Shown here one piece after another: positions 37,332 through 50,799 of a DNA stretch of 64,000 nt. The stretch spans positions 3,603,501 through 3,667,500 of the forward strand of contig OZ005611.1 of assembly GCA_963930655.1 (NCBI GenBank). The letters are read 5' to 3'. Position 1 is the stretch's first letter; every line of letters starts with the position of its first letter. The notes under the pieces were generated by a model. That model did no database searches and was not told the origin of the DNA. It saw nothing but the letters and a program-made list of their open reading frames with translations. The translations under genes were made by a program, and so were the position numbers. The DNA comes from Myrica gale. Its lineage: Eukaryota; Streptophyta; Magnoliopsida; Fagales; Myricaceae.

Positions 37332-38983
37332 CTATAGACATTGCCCTTGGACTTAATTATTGACATTTGGTTCATTTGAATGATTTAAAAAAATCTCCGT
37401 CTTCGAAGGAAGAGTACAATATTATATATATATATATATATATATCTCTGGTATAAAATTTATCATGGTCTTGAAAATGAGATCATATAATAATATTATT
37501 GCGTGAGAAAAAAATTAAGAGACAGTATGTCAACTAAGTTATCGTGATCCCTCTATTCTATATTTTTAAGTCGCAATTAATTAACACGATTTTACCTAAC
37601 CCAATGTGTGGACAAACGAGTACACGTTGCTTTACAGGTTGTTTAATCAAATTAATTGACCCCACTTGATATATGAAGTGAGATTACCCTAAATCGCACC
37701 AGGGATTAATATAAGTGGTCCTCCTTACTCGAGCAAAAATAAAAAGCAAAAAAGCAACTGCTTTAGGATAAGATTATAGGATAAACGTGTACCACCAACA
37801 TAATTTATTTTTTTCTAATCGAAAGTGAATTAATTGACAATCATTCTTGTCAAGACATTTTTTTTTGTCTAACCAGAAGTGATCAATGGACGACTAACTT
37901 TGTCGCTAAAATTATGTCTTTGATTTATGATTATAGCTAAACAAATAATCAGAATGGGTAAAAGACACGTGCACTTTCAATTTGTGCAATTAATTTGTAA
38001 TACTCGAATCGTATATGGAGTGAGAGAAAAAAAATGAATGATAAATGAGTTTTATAAATTATAAGTGTTAAATCTCACATTAGGACCTTATTAAGTTGAA
38101 TTAGACTGATTCAAAAAGCGGTGACATTTTGTAGTATGTCAGAGAGAAGTTAAAATTTTTTGGAGTTTTACGATGAGAAAAGTAAAGAAGAAGATGTTTT
38201 GATTGAATTTTTTATGTTTATTTTGATGGAGAGATATGATTGGATGTGAAGATAGATATTTTGAATTATTATTATAATTATTTTCAAATTTAATAATTAA
38301 ATAAAAAGATGAAGAAATTTGTTGTCATGTGAAAATCGAAAAAGTAAAACAAAAATTAGGCAGAAAATTTATATTTGCATCTAACAATTCTTAAAACTTA
38401 AAAAATTTCTAAGAATGCAGAGTTTGCAAAACATGCCCCTAGATTGCAGCTGCACCTCAGGTGCTTTTCTCTCTATATGGGTATTAAGATCAAACAATGG
38501 ATCTATATAACAGTATCACTTCCTTGCATAAAAAGTACGCTGAGATAGATTAAACTTTACTCAGGGAGGAAGGGAGATGCCTCCAAAAGAATTAAAACCT
38601 TTCATCTCCGAGGTACCATTTATGTATCGTGTACGCTAATTGCCCTCCAAAGTTTCCAGTCTTCAGAGTAATTTTTTTTTTCCTTTCGGAGAGAGGGTTC
38701 AGACTTCAGAGTAATTTTTTTCCTTGGGGGAACTAGTAGCAGGGAGACCGGATTAACTCCGACAGAGGAAATTTTTTTCCTTAGGGGCGGTGGCCCCCGC
38801 CAGCCCCGTTTCTCCGCCACTGTGACTGTGGCTAAATCTTGTCTGGTCCTTCCACTTATCATCTTACATCGTCTTGAATTGAATCCGTTAATTGCCCATT
38901 AATTACAGAATTGTGCTACTTGGCTAATTATGTGATTCAGAACCTCCATTTGTGCATGCACCTAGAACAAACAGACACACAGA
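37332..38983. other. Spacer between WAT1 genes B and C, second part
   Basis: AT-rich with a TA microsatellite (about 37422-37446). Near 38776-38822 a GC-rich patch (GGGGCGGTGGCCCCCGCC ... TCCGCCACTG) resembles one end of a hAT-type element; the partner end was not found. Otherwise nothing, up to the leader of gene C. Confidence 0.45.
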
Positions 38984-41119
38984 ATGGGGGGTTCCAGCGT
39001 AACAGTAACAGTGGCGATGGTGACAGTGGAGTGCTTGGAGGTGGGCTTGAGCGTTGTTAGCAAAGCTGCGATGTCGAAGGGGATGAGTGACTTCGTCTTT
39101 GTTACGTACTCCAACGCCCTCGCCTGCTTCTTTCTCCTCCCATCTTCCTTGATCTTTTACAGGTTTATACGTTATCTGCTCTCCTCCCACAATTAACCAT
39201 TGGTTTGTGGCACATCTCTCTCTGTTGTATTTTCTCCTAATCTTAGCCACTTGCAGAAAAAGGTCTCGTCCTCCACTGACACGGAGAATAGTCTGTGGAG
39301 TGTTCGTTGTTTCCATGATAAGGTACTTCTCCTGTCTCAGTTAATAATATCCTTATTAATAAATTTTGTCTAATTTTTCAGCCCAATTACCTGGCTCTTG
39401 ATGTACGCGCTGGTTAATTATTTCTTATGTTTGTGTTATGATGAGGGAAATGGATATGTAGTTGTACAGTACAGATGCTTAAAACTTTCGGGTTAGGTTA
39501 CAGTTCTCCGACTTTTGCTTCAGCTATGTCTGATCTACTCCCAGCCTTCACTTTTGTTCTTGCGATCATCTGCAGGTGCCACTCTTAATTGCGTTTCTTT
39601 TCTTAAAATAAAGGATACTTGTTCCTCGGGATCAAACTATTTACGTTTTTCTGTCATTTTTAATTTATAAGTTTTTGTTGGGAAGTTTAGTTGTCAGTTT
39701 TTTTTTCTTGTTGTTTTCTTTCTGCAAAAGACAATTGAGGAGCCTTAATCAATCACGGGCTTCTTAGGTTTGAAACACTGGACCTGAGACTTAAAGGCAG
39801 TCGGGCCAGGTGTATTGGCACCATTTTATCAATCACAGGAGCATTTGTTGTTACAAAGGCCTACCAATTAGAGTTGTTTCATTACATCAGAGAGTGGCCT
39901 ACGGACTTGTACCCGGGATGCAGTCGAACTGGGTCCTAGGGGGCTTTCTGCTCGCCTCTTTCAGCTTTTTACTTGCAGTAATGCTAATTGTGCAGGTAAA
40001 GCATATGCAAACATCCGTAGCAGCATGCAGCTATATATATATATAGTTCAGAATATAATTAACCTGTGATCGATGTGTCTTTTAATTTGTTTCTATATTT
40101 GAAGACATGGGTTGTTAGGGACTACCCTGCAGAGCTGATCGTCGCACTCCTCCGCAGTATCTTTGTGACACTCCTATCTGACATCATCTCTCTGGTTGCA
40201 TTGAAAGACCCAAATGCTTGGAAATTGAGCGTCAATATAGAGTTGGTAGCTATTGGGTACTCGGTATGCTAGAAGAAGCCCCATTTACTCCAGGACTAGG
40301 AATCATTTTACTACCCATCACTTACCCTCCGGCTCTTTGACCTACAGGCACTCTTTGCAATTGCAATTCGAACCAGTGTTCATTTATGGGCATGTCGTGA
40401 GAAAGGCCCTGTCTTTGTCGCTATGTTTAAGCCACTTGGTATCTTCATTGCAGTTGTCTTGGGGGTTACTTTTCTTGCAGATACTCTTTACCTTGGAAGG
40501 TATATAATTCTTTGGATTTCAGTTCTTACAGTACATCCCTACATGGGCTTGAAATTAAGAATGACCAAAATTGTGGGCATTAATTTGGATAATGAACTAA
40601 ATATTAGTGTGTGATCAATCCGTGAAAGTTAATTTACTGATAATAGAAGTTCTTGGTAGGAAATGCAATACCCCGAGGATAGAGATTATCTATAATTTGA
40701 CTGAAGTTGATGATCTAATTCGGAGAGATAAAGGCAACATGTGAGAACTGCACTCAATGTTGCTTGCATTAATTTTGGACAGTATGGTCCTATAACATTC
40801 AATGCATATATATTGTCTTTCTCGCAGAATTAGCCATCCAATTGAATTAGTAAATTTGAGAAGATTGTGATCCACGTTACCTATTTTATAGACTTTTTCC
40901 AGCTTTTCTCTTTTGACTTTTGTTAATACGAGGAATAAACGCTTAGGGCTCAATTTAATCCTTTGCAGTCTGATTGGAGCGGCTATAATAGTTGTTGGGT
41001 TTTATGCTGTGATATGGGGCCAAGGCCGAGAAGAGGTGGTCGAAGACCATCCAGTTGGTAGCTCTGAGGCATCCTCTCCAAGAGTCCCCCTTTTGCAGAA
41101 GAAAAGCAACGAAGTCTAG
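38984..41119 (+). pseudogene. WAT1-related transporter C, frameshifted in exon 4
   Basis: Seven-exon member of the array: 38984-39162, 39257-39322, 39462-39575, 39768-39995, 40105-40263, 40348-40499, 40969-41119. The start gives MGGSSVTVTVAMVTVECLEV. Other motifs: YSSPTFASAMSDLLPAFTFV, FETLDLRLKG in place of the usual MEKLD, RDYPAELIVALL, REKGPVFVAMFKPLG, FLADTLYLG, AVIWGQGREE. In exon 4, where relatives have VTLYKG, 7 nt are missing (exon 228 nt, relatives 235 or 232), so the frame breaks and stops at TAG 39937-39939, after about half the protein. Everything downstream is still open in the old frame with intact splice sites, so the break looks recent. Likely a young pseudogene unless the assembly is wrong here. 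Confidence 0.88.
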
Positions 41120-42776
41120 TGGTTATTGGGTTTAATTTAGGCATCCTTGGAAAAGTTTGTAAAGTTATTAATAAAGCCCTTTTGTTTTTGTAATTACAAA
41201 ACCACCTCATTGATTTTCAACATCTGTTTAATATATGAAGAGATTTGCTCAGCAAAATGTAGCAGGACTTAGAAGATAATTACTTCATAAATGATTTCTT
41301 TTCTTAATTTTCTGCTTATCATATAGTGAGAAATCAAATTTAAGTTTTTCTTTGTACTCAAAAGTTATATGCTTGTTGTTGAGAGAAAGTTGGATTAAGC
41401 TCTTCTCCAATTTGTAGTTGAAATGGTCCAATTCATAGAGATAGACATAAGGACATATTAATCTTGGCCGTATTAATTGTTAGACAAGTGAACAACATTT
41501 AATGCATAAATGTATCTTTAACTCTCCTATTGTACGTCTCTGCCAACTGAAACATATCTTATTAGGTGATCAGGAAAATCTGTTGAACATGACTTTTGTG
41601 TACTAGGCTGAGGAGGAGCTGCCCAGATACTAAAATCAATCAGAAGTTATTCAAACTCACTGTTCTATGATACGGGTGTCTTCAACCATGCATTGAACTA
41701 TCTCTTAATTAGGAGCCAGGACAAGATTTTCTATTTAAGGTTCTCTTTTTTTAGGCAACTTCATATTTAAGGTTCGCTTTTGGAAGGATGTCAACCTTGT
41801 TAGTGGCATTTTGGTTGATGTTACTCATAGACGTACACGTGGAGTGGGGCAAAATCTTATTGAATCTTGTCGTCTTGTATGGGTTTCAATTTTGTTGCTT
41901 GCTTGGTGTGCGTTGGATAATATGCAACTCCAACACTTTGGTAATTTTTTTTTTTCTAGGACAACTCTTATAAAATACTTGAAGTTAAATACACTTTATA
42001 CTTCCTAATTATATGACCTTGACACTTTGCACCTTCTAATTATATACATTTTGCAGTCCAATCTATTATTTTTATTACATTGCATCCGCTAACTATTAAT
42101 TTCAGATATAAAAAATTCCGTCCATTTAAACTGAATATGATTTTTTAGTACATGAAATGATAATTCTCTCCCTAAATTTTGTTTGACAATCATTTTATGG
42201 GGGTAAATTGTAATTTTATGTGCCAAAAAATTAATTTCTGTGAAAATTATTTGGGAGTGTGCAAAGTATCATAAAATCAATAGACGATGAGCATAACGTG
42301 ACAAAAATAATAGTTAGGGGTGTAAGTATCAAGACTTACATAGTTAGAGGATGCAAAGTATATTTATCTCACTTTTTTATTACCACAGTAATGAATTTAT
42401 CATAATATCGTTATCTCCTTGTAGAAAGTAAAAATTTGATGGAAAAAATCCTCTAGTTTAGGTTTTAATAATTTTAACCCACAAGTTATTTATTCGCAAA
42501 ATCAAATTTCGCTTTAAGCAGTTTGCGAGACAAATAAAAATGATATGTTTATCCTACTATTCTCTTGCAGAAATTAGTATTAAAAACTCTTTGGTTTGGG
42601 GGCCAAACTGACCTCCCATGGGATTTCAGTTTTACAACTTCTTCGCCCATAGGATTTCAAGAGTTCGAGTCTATTCGTTTATAAAGAATCATGAGGATTT
42701 TTTGAACCTCAAGATTTTACAACCAAACATCATTTTTCACACCACATAAATATAACTACAACACGCATACCAATAA
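41120..42776. other. Spacer between WAT1 genes C and D
   Basis: AT-rich, no gene supported. From about 42590 the sequence looks like one half of an older repeat (GTTTGGGGGCC, GATTTTACAACCAAACATC) that is interrupted by the Harbinger-type element at 42777. Confidence 0.45.
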
Positions 42777-43460
42777 GAGCATTCCTAGTAGGTTCTCTAT
42801 TCTAACATTTTGGTTAGAATAGAGAACCAATTTAACAAAAAAGTCAAAAAAAACACACTTTAACAGCTTATCTATTTTAACAGTTTTTAGCTAAAAATTT
42901 TAACATGTGAACAGTGGTTCTCTATATTTAGATAACCACTGTTCACTTCTCTATAATAAAATATTAATATTTTTCTTATTTTTTTCTTTTTCTTTCTCTT
43001 TTCTTAATACATTTTAGAATAAATAAAGACTAACTTAATACATTTTAAACTAAATAAAGACTAACTTAATACATTTTTAAAAATATGATCGTTAAAATAA
43101 GACGACTATTTATAAATATGACCGTTAGAAATTTTTTTAAAAATTTAATCGTTAAGATAAGATAAACTAAAAAATGCTAAGCGTTAGGAAAAGACAAAAA
43201 TTAAAAAATTCACACTTTTTAGGATAAGACAAATATTCAAAAATATAACCGTTACAATAAAACGAATATTAAAAAATATAAATGTTAGAGAAATAATAAA
43301 GAAATCTTTGAATAATAATATTTAAATTGAATAGTAAAAGTAGATGGTTAAAATAGAGAAGCTGCTGTGGGTGTTTTTAAAAAGTTGATAGTTAAAATAG
43401 AGAAGTGTACTTTTTGATTAAAATAGAGAGCCAAATTTGAATAAGCTGCTAGGAATGCTC
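42777..43460. mobile_element. PIF/Harbinger-type non-autonomous element
   Basis: 684 bp with inverted ends GAGCATTCCTAGTAG and (reverse complement of the right end) GAGCATTCCTAGCAG, flanked by the 3-bp duplication TAA (42774-42776, 43461-43463). 'GAGCAT..CC' ends with a TAA/TTA duplication are typical of Tourist-like elements. A central perfect hairpin is present: GTGAACAGTGGTT (42907-42919) and AACCACTGTTCAC (42934-42946). The phrase TTAAAATAGAGA recurs near both ends. No transposase is encoded. Confidence 0.75.
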
Positions 43461-43463
43461 TAA

Positions 43464-43981
43464 AGTTAACATCACATAAAAATTATCAAAACATAAAAAA
43501 TCCTTACAAAACACCTTAACCGAACACACCCTTAGAATGAGTCATGTTCCTCTAAGTCATAAACTGGGTCCACCCGTGAATGCATACAAAATCTTAAACA
43601 GCAGTTGTTTTTTCTCTTAGAACAAAACAAGAGAACCACAACACAACAAAAGAGCTAGACTTGAAATGTAGGACAAAAGTCACCATCCTCCATTAAGAAC
43701 CACAGCGTTAAGATTTTTATTTCTATAATCAAACAAATTGGCTGCAGGTGACAATATCTTACTATATGAATTGTTTTTTTATTGCTCAATTGAAAAACTG
43801 GCCTTGCTAAAGTAAATTACCTGCACATTTTCGTTACTTTCTTGTGCTTGACATGCACTAGACACTAAATGGTGGGTCATAGTACAAACAGATAGTCTAT
43901 GTTTCTGGAATGCATTTGACGGGTAGAATTAGTCTTTAGAGAGGAGAGGGGAGGGAGAGAGAGAGAGAGAGGCCGGATAGG
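43464..43981. other. Promoter region of WAT1 gene D
   Basis: AT-rich; ends in a GA-rich leader (about 43939-43972) immediately before the ATG. The first 50 bases contain TTACAAAACACCTTAACCG, which may be the other half of the repeat interrupted by the Harbinger-type element. Confidence 0.4.
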
Positions 43982-46600
43982 ATGGAATTGAAGGATTCAC
44001 TGCCTTTCTTCGGGATGTTGGCGGTTATTTCGGTTCAAGTTGGCAATATGGAATTAAGCAAAGCAGCCATGTCCGCCGGGATGAACAAATATGTACTTGC
44101 TGTATACTCCAATGTGCTCTCTACTCTCATCCTTCTCCCTGTATCCTTCTTCTCCTGCAGGTCGCTTTCTATCTTTTTCTCACTTCATGCACAGTGACAC
44201 TTTTCCCTTTTCAGATTTTCGCGCTATCTCAGAAAAGGGAAAAAGAAGTGACAATTTTCCTTCCTGAGATCGATCTTCTTGCCTCTCTTTTGTGATCTTA
44301 TAACTGTCCTTTGACTTCTGATGATTGGCAGATCGCAGCGTCCTCCAGTAACCTTTTCCATACTGTGGAGGATTTTCTTGCTTGCCATGATCGGGTTGGT
44401 AACATCCATATCTATGTAATCAGATTGAATAATCTGTAGTTTAGCTTATCTTTTGTTTCAGAGAATTCCAGTTGCTTTACTAAAATTCAGAACGAGAAAA
44501 ACTATTCTACTTCAGATTTCTTGCGGATGATGTTTATCGTTTTACCAAAAAGTGTTGGCAAGAGACGTCTGATTTATTTCAAATTTTATTACAGATATTC
44601 CGGACAGATAACTGAGTATGCTGGTTTACAATATGGCTCTCCCACGCTTGGTACAGCCATGCTCAACCTTATTCCAGCTTTTACCTTCATACTCGCCATC
44701 ATTTGCAGGTTCCCTCTTCTTAGTTCTGATCCCCCCAAAAAAAATTGAATGAGTAGGAACCGCTTTGCTTATCCAAAAAGAAAAAAAAGAGAAGGGAATA
44801 CAAAATTAAAAGTGACAATTTCTGTTCTATAGAGGGATTCCATAGACTCCATAACAAATTGCCCGAGATATGAAAGTTGAAAAAATGTACACGTTTGAAG
44901 GATTTTAGCATTTATTTTCATGAATTGTACTTGTTGTCAAAATTGGCGAAATCCAATTTTCAAGAGAATTCCTCTGCCAATGCTCAATGTTTTGAAGAAT
45001 CTGACTTTGAATGGGGCTAAATCAGATGCACTTTAATCCTAAGATAGGCAGGGGAAAGACAGCATGCTTCTTGACTGCAAAAAAGCTAGGCTCTGTTAGG
45101 ATATGTTTGAGAATTAATAATACCTTCGATTCGGCAGGAATATAACCAATATGCTTTTTACTGCAACTGAAAAACCTGCTTTATTGCAAATGGTTGGCTT
45201 AGGATGGAAAAACTAGAGTGGAGTAAATCAAGCAGCCGCGCTAAACTTCTGGGAACCATAGTATCAATCTCAGGAGCATTTGTTGTGACATTCTATAAAG
45301 GGCCCCCAATCATGAGGACACCCTTACTCATTATCTCTTCTAGCCAACTTCTTCTGTCACCACAATCAAGCTGGATCCTTGGAGGAATTTTGCTCACAGC
45401 TAATGCCTTTACCTACTCCGCATGGTATATAGTGCAGGTTCGACACCTTGTCCTTGTATAAGTTGCAAAATGACATCGAATGGATACTTCTCAATTATTT
45501 ACCATTTTTTCGGAATCTTTGCAGGCATCGATCCCTAAAAAGTATCCAGCAGTGCTTGTCATAATATTTTACACGATGCTATATTTCACCATCTTGTCTA
45601 TAGTATTTACTCTGATTGTTGTCAGAGACCCAGGTGCTTGGAGGTTAGGACTTGACATGGGGTTGGTATCTGTCTTGTACACAGTAAGCAGCTAGCAAAC
45701 TCTCTCTTTTCGTTTAATTCCAAAGCTCCAAAATTGTAATGAAGTTTGAAGCTTTCAGAAGTGAGGTTCAACATTTACCTTGAAGCAAATAAAGTATATA
45801 TATATCATGGCAGACTCTTAGATAAGGAATTATGACAGAGAAATCCAAATGAAGCAGCAAAATAGCACAATGAGCTTTTACACAAATTTACCAGAGAAAA
45901 ACTCTGCTGAGGCTTATACTACCTGAATATCTTTTTATCGATTCTGCAATTATTTCAATCAAACAAGCTATGTTTTGATGACATGAACTTCAATTTATCA
46001 AATGAAGGCAGTTATTTCCTCTGTGTTGCGTGGTAGCTTGAGTACATGGTGCCTGTCGAAGACTGGTCCCCTCTTCTGTTCTATGTTCAAGCCCTTGGGA
46101 ATTATCTTTGCTATTATCACTGATATCATCGTTTTAGGAGATGCTCTCTGTCTTGGAAGGTAATATCTGTTGAATCTGAGCCTTTGCAATTCTTTTCCCC
46201 CAAATGGATTGCTCACTTACAAGATGTTAGATACAGTTTTCACAGGCGTGTGAGTTCTGGACCTAACACAATTAAAATAATGTCCTACCTAATAATGATT
46301 TGAGCTAAAGATATTCCTTGTTGTTGTACCTGGCAAAATTAAGCTTAAATATTCCCTTTTGTTCTTTTCTACAATTGATCATTCTGTATTTTAGGCTGGA
46401 AATGACTAGGATCAGAGAATTATTGACTCCACTTAAAATGTTGCAGTTTGATTGGAGCAGCAGTAACTGTAGTTGGATTTTATGCTGTTTTGTGGGGAAA
46501 AGCAAATGAAGAAAAGGTGTACAAAGACAAAAGAGCAGTAAGCTTCAGATCATCCAGCGAAGAGATCCCTCTGTTGCAAGGCAGTAAAGAAGACATATGA
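43982..46600 (+). CDS. WAT1-related transporter D (nodulin MtN21/EamA family)
   Basis: Intact, 351 residues. Exons: 43982-44160, 44332-44394, 44595-44708, 45203-45437, 45525-45683, 46008-46159, 46447-46600. The start MELKDSLPFFGMLAVISVQV leads into the first helix. Motifs: ELSKAAMSAGMNKYVLAVYS, YGSPTLGTAMLNLIPAFTFI, MEKLEWSKSSSRAKLLG, VTFYKGPPI, WILGGILLTA, KKYPAVLVIIFY, SKTGPLFCSMFKPLG, ALCLGSLIGAAV, tail ending KEDI. It shares GTAMLNLIPAFTFILAI with gene E and forms a pair with it. Exon 6 is less conserved (ITDIIVLGD where relatives have GV.FLGD). Transport substrate unknown. Confidence 0.93.
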
Positions 46601-47374
46601 ATGACTTGTATAAATGATTAACATTATTTTGGACTACTTGAAACAAAATTGGATGGCACTATTGTCAGTGTCCTAAACACACTGCTTGCTTTCTTCCACT
46701 CCACCACTCAGACCATTATGGCCAGTGGCTGGAATTGAGAACTACAACTAAATTCAAATACAAAAAAAAAAAAACTAACCTTAAGAAATCGTTTCATCAA
46801 CAGAGCAAAGCATAAATGTTTCCATCTGCAGATGTGAAAAGGAGGAATTAGTAGTCCTCAGCACACGTTAGCTAACAACGGGGTATTAGAGATTTCATGG
46901 AGTTCAAATTCCCCTTCTCAATCCACCACCAATAAGAACCTGAAGTGTAAATATGTGTATAAACGAGTGAAACGTAGCTGTAAGACGGATCCATTTTTCT
47001 AATGAATTATGGCAACCTTTACTTTCATTCCTTTACAGGCGGAGATTTGGAAATATCCAGAACACCTTTACAGTATTAATGGTAGATCAAATTTCCAATG
47101 CTACAAGTCGTTTATATAAGGAAATCTATAGTGGTTTGTTTATTGTTTTCGTCTATCTGCTTAGTCAGTAGTCACCAGGTCCAAGTAAGGGACAAAGTGG
47201 CCAGTGAAGTGAAAAGAACAAAGAACGCGGATAGATTCATTATCTCGCTATTATTTAAAGATTCATCGGCGCTTTAGAGAAAAAGATTCGTTGGCGTTGG
47301 GTGGCGTCTTGAATTTGGACTCTTGACCCACAGTCAGACAGAGAGGAAGAGAGGGGGCGGGAGAGAGAGAGAGA
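46601..47374. other. Spacer between WAT1 genes D and E
   Basis: 0.77 kb with the 3' UTR of D and the promoter and GA-rich leader of E (about 47338-47374). No other gene seen. Confidence 0.5.
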
Positions 47375-47551
47375 ATGGGGAGTCCGGCACTTCCGTTTGT
47401 GGGCATGATAATGGCCGAGTGTGCGCAGGTTGGGCTAATGATAGTGGGAAAAGCGGCCATGTCAAAGGGAATGAGCAACCTCATCTTCATCTTCTACTCC
47501 AACGCCTTTGCCTCACTTATTCTCCTCCCCTGTTCCTTTCTCTTCCATAAG

Positions 47552-47583
<32 letters not shown>

Positions 47584-50500
47584 TCTCGCTGACGTAGACA
47601 ACACAATAACTTTTTTGTTTGGTAATTATCCTGGCAGATCAGAGCGTCCTCCTCTCACTTTTTCCGTTCTTTCGGGATTCTTCTTGCTCGGCCTACTTGG
47701 GTTAGTTGCAAATTTAGCTTAAATTACTTCCATTTGAAAATATCATCGTGGGTTTCTTACTGTTTTAATGAATTCCTGTTGCTTTTTCCCATGTTTTCCT
47801 TACCCAATTCACGTAATGGATGGATTCTCTTATTTGGGGTTCCTCTGGTTAACGCTTCTACAGTTTTATTGCGCAGACTCTGGGCTATGCTGGGATATTG
47901 TATAGCTCGCCTACGCTTGGCACGGCCATGCTCAACCTTATCCCAGCTTTTACCTTCATCCTGGCCATTGCTTTCAGGTCATGCTCTCCTCTCGCTTGTT
48001 TATACCTTGTCAATCATATGGCACACAATGAATTTTGAAAACGCTTTATCGTTACTGTAAATCCTGTTGGAGTAAAAACGTGTAATTTTGATAAGTCAAG
48101 TTCTATGTCGGATAGGCGTCTAGTCTTGATTAGTATGGTATGATTGGACTCAAGGCATAAGCCTAAGCTTTCGGGGAAGAGTGTATCGGCACGCTGTATT
48201 AAGACTGGATGGCTTCCAATGTCACAATGTGTCTGCGCCTCCAACAAATCACAGAATCCTTCCTCTGTAGATGATGAAGATTGCCCTTCATAATTCATGG
48301 AACTGATGTCATTTAAACTCTAATATGAGAAAGAAGGTCCATGTAAGTTAACTATAACAACTGTAGCTTCCCGTGGCATGAAACATGTTTGCTTGGGTAA
48401 CGATATTGATGGTTTTAGATTTTAAGTTTTCTTTTACACTTTGATTCTTGAGAAAGCATAAATTATCCGTTTTTTTTCTTTTTCCTTCTTGTGAAATAAC
48501 AATTCATTGAGAGAGGATAAAATGTAGTTGCCGCATTTTTGTTTCTAGTCTTCTTTAGCTGAAAACGTCTGCTCAGCAATTTTTTGCGGTTTTTCTTTTA
48601 AGGAGCGGTCATTTGTTTCTATAGGTTGTTGTTTGTGACTACGTGTAGTATTTAATGGATCTTCAATTAGCTGTGTCAGTAGGATTCTGGCTCTAAGCTT
48701 GCAGAGCTACCAGGGACACATTTCCCCACGTGTAATATTTCTTAACCAAAGTTGTGGACTTGGCTTTTACATGTGAAATCCACCATAAAATTGATAATGC
48801 GGTATTGGAATAAGAATTACTGCAGATCAATTCTATTCCATAATTTTCTCAACTGGATTGACCCTCTTATCAATGGATTACTCTTATGTTGATGGTAGTG
48901 AGGTGAGTATTGGGGGGAACTCAGCTGGAAGCTTCTGACCTTTTTCAGGTTCTTCTAGCTCTTCTCTAGTTTAGCTATGTGGTCAGCATTTTTCTTTGCT
49001 TAATCAAGGGTGCTTTAGTGTACGTTCTTGATTGAGGGAACACTTTCCCTTATATGTAAGAGTATTAAGGTAACACATATAGACAGATGTTTCCATGAAG
49101 GAACCAGTTGTAGAGATTGGGTAGCACAGTATTGGGGAGGAACCAGTTTTACAAATTGGGTAGCTTAGTATCGATGATGAAGAAAAAGTCACCCCCACCT
49201 CCCCCAAAGAAAATACCCCCACCAACCAAAAAGGAAAGAAAAAACTGAAATTACGAAGCTTCATTGTTCACCTTAAGAGCTTTCCCATTACTCATACACA
49301 GGGGGACTAGGTGCTTTGTGCCTTGGATATGCCAAGTAATCAAAGTAATTGAATTACCTGACATGACAGGCTTTCAATGCCTGGGATGTCCATTAGCCCG
49401 GTTACATAAACTGCTTTAGAGTTATTGGAAACTTTATTAAAAGTGTGCTCTATAAATTCCGTGTCAATTTTTTACCCCCTGGTTTAGGCAAATGGGATTT
49501 GGTTCACTTATAAAACATTTTATACAATTTTTGCTTTGCCTGCTATGTGGGATGGGCCCAGTCTAAGGCTGAAAAGTGCACTTTTTGAAAGCCTTGCAGA
49601 TAGATGCTGCTGCTTGGACTAAAAATTTGTAGTTACACGAGTCGTATTATTGATTAAGCTGGTGGTTTCAGGATGGAGAAACTAGATTGGAGAAGAACCA
49701 GTGGCCTAGCTAAATGCATGGGAACAGTGGTATCAATTGCAGGGGCATTCATTGTCACTTTGTACAAGGGCCTTCCTCTTTTATCGACATTGTCTCCTTC
49801 GAATACATCTCATGAACTTCTCTGGCGAATGTCAGACTGGGTCATGGGAGGATTTCTCCTTGCAGCTAATTCTGTGCTGGCTTCATCATGGCTTATCGTG
49901 CAGGTGAAATTCTGTTAGCCTCCATCACATGTGGAAAACGGTTAGAATAATGAGAAAAAGTTTCTATGTTTCATATTTTCTCTGTTTCAGGCATTTATCC
50001 TTAAGAAATACCCGGCAGAGCTTACTGTAGTCTTTTTCTACTGCTTCTCAGTGGCCTTTCAATCTGCAGTAGTGTCTTTGGTTGTGGAGAGAGACTTAAG
50101 TTCTTGGAGTTTACAACCTAATGGAAGGTTGCTTGCCATTCTATATTCGGTAATTGAATAACAATCCCACCATGCTTCACCTACTGAATCTACATGCGAA
50201 CTTACCCAAGAATAAGAAATATTTATATAGTGGGTTTAACTTGTGAAAGTACAGGGAGCGTTTGGTTCTGCATTCCAAGTTGGCATTTCTGCGTGGTGCC
50301 TGCACAAGACGGGGCCTGTGTTCGTTGCTATGTTCAAGCCTGTGGGAATCATCATTTCCATTGTCGTCGGGGTTATCCTATTAGGAGATACTCTCTACCT
50401 TGGAAGGTAGGGTAAATAACAATTCCTTTTTCTTCTTCCTGTTTACTACGTTTTACCGATTATCAGTGGCCAATGAATAAATTCATCTGTAAAGAGGCAA

Positions 50501-50799
50501 TGGTCCCCCTAGTCTCACTCTCTCCACCTCCACTTGTGATTATGCTACTGAGTATCTTCCTTCATTCCCGCCTTCTTTTCTTCCATAATTATAAGTGAAT
50601 GCAATAGGGCATATCTGTCATCATACCATGTTGAATCTGATGCAGTTTGTTTGGAGCAATCCTGATTGTCATTGGATTTTATTCCCTAATTTGGGGGAAA
50701 GCCAAAGAACAGAAGATGATTGAGGAAGCTGCGGGAGGCAGCTTGGGCTCGAGCAGACAAAAGGTCCCTCTCTTGCAAAATCTAAGTGAAGAAATATAG
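47375..50799 (+). CDS. WAT1-related transporter E (nodulin MtN21/EamA family)
   Basis: Intact, 349 residues. Exons: 47375-47550, 47638-47700, 47864-47977, 49672-49903, 49991-50149, 50255-50406, 50646-50799. The start MGSPALPFVGMIMAECAQVG follows a purine-rich leader. Motifs: MIVGKAAMSKGMSNLIFIFY, YSSPTLGTAMLNLIPAFTFI, MEKLDWRRTSGLAK, VTLYKGLPLL, DWVMGGFLLAANS, KKYPAELTVVFFYC, HKTGPVFVAMFKPVG, LLGDTLYLGSLFGA, tail ending NLSEEI. Intron 1 begins with a CT microsatellite (about 47556-47582) and intron 3 is 1.7 kb without recognisable genes. Closest to D in the array. Confidence 0.93.
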
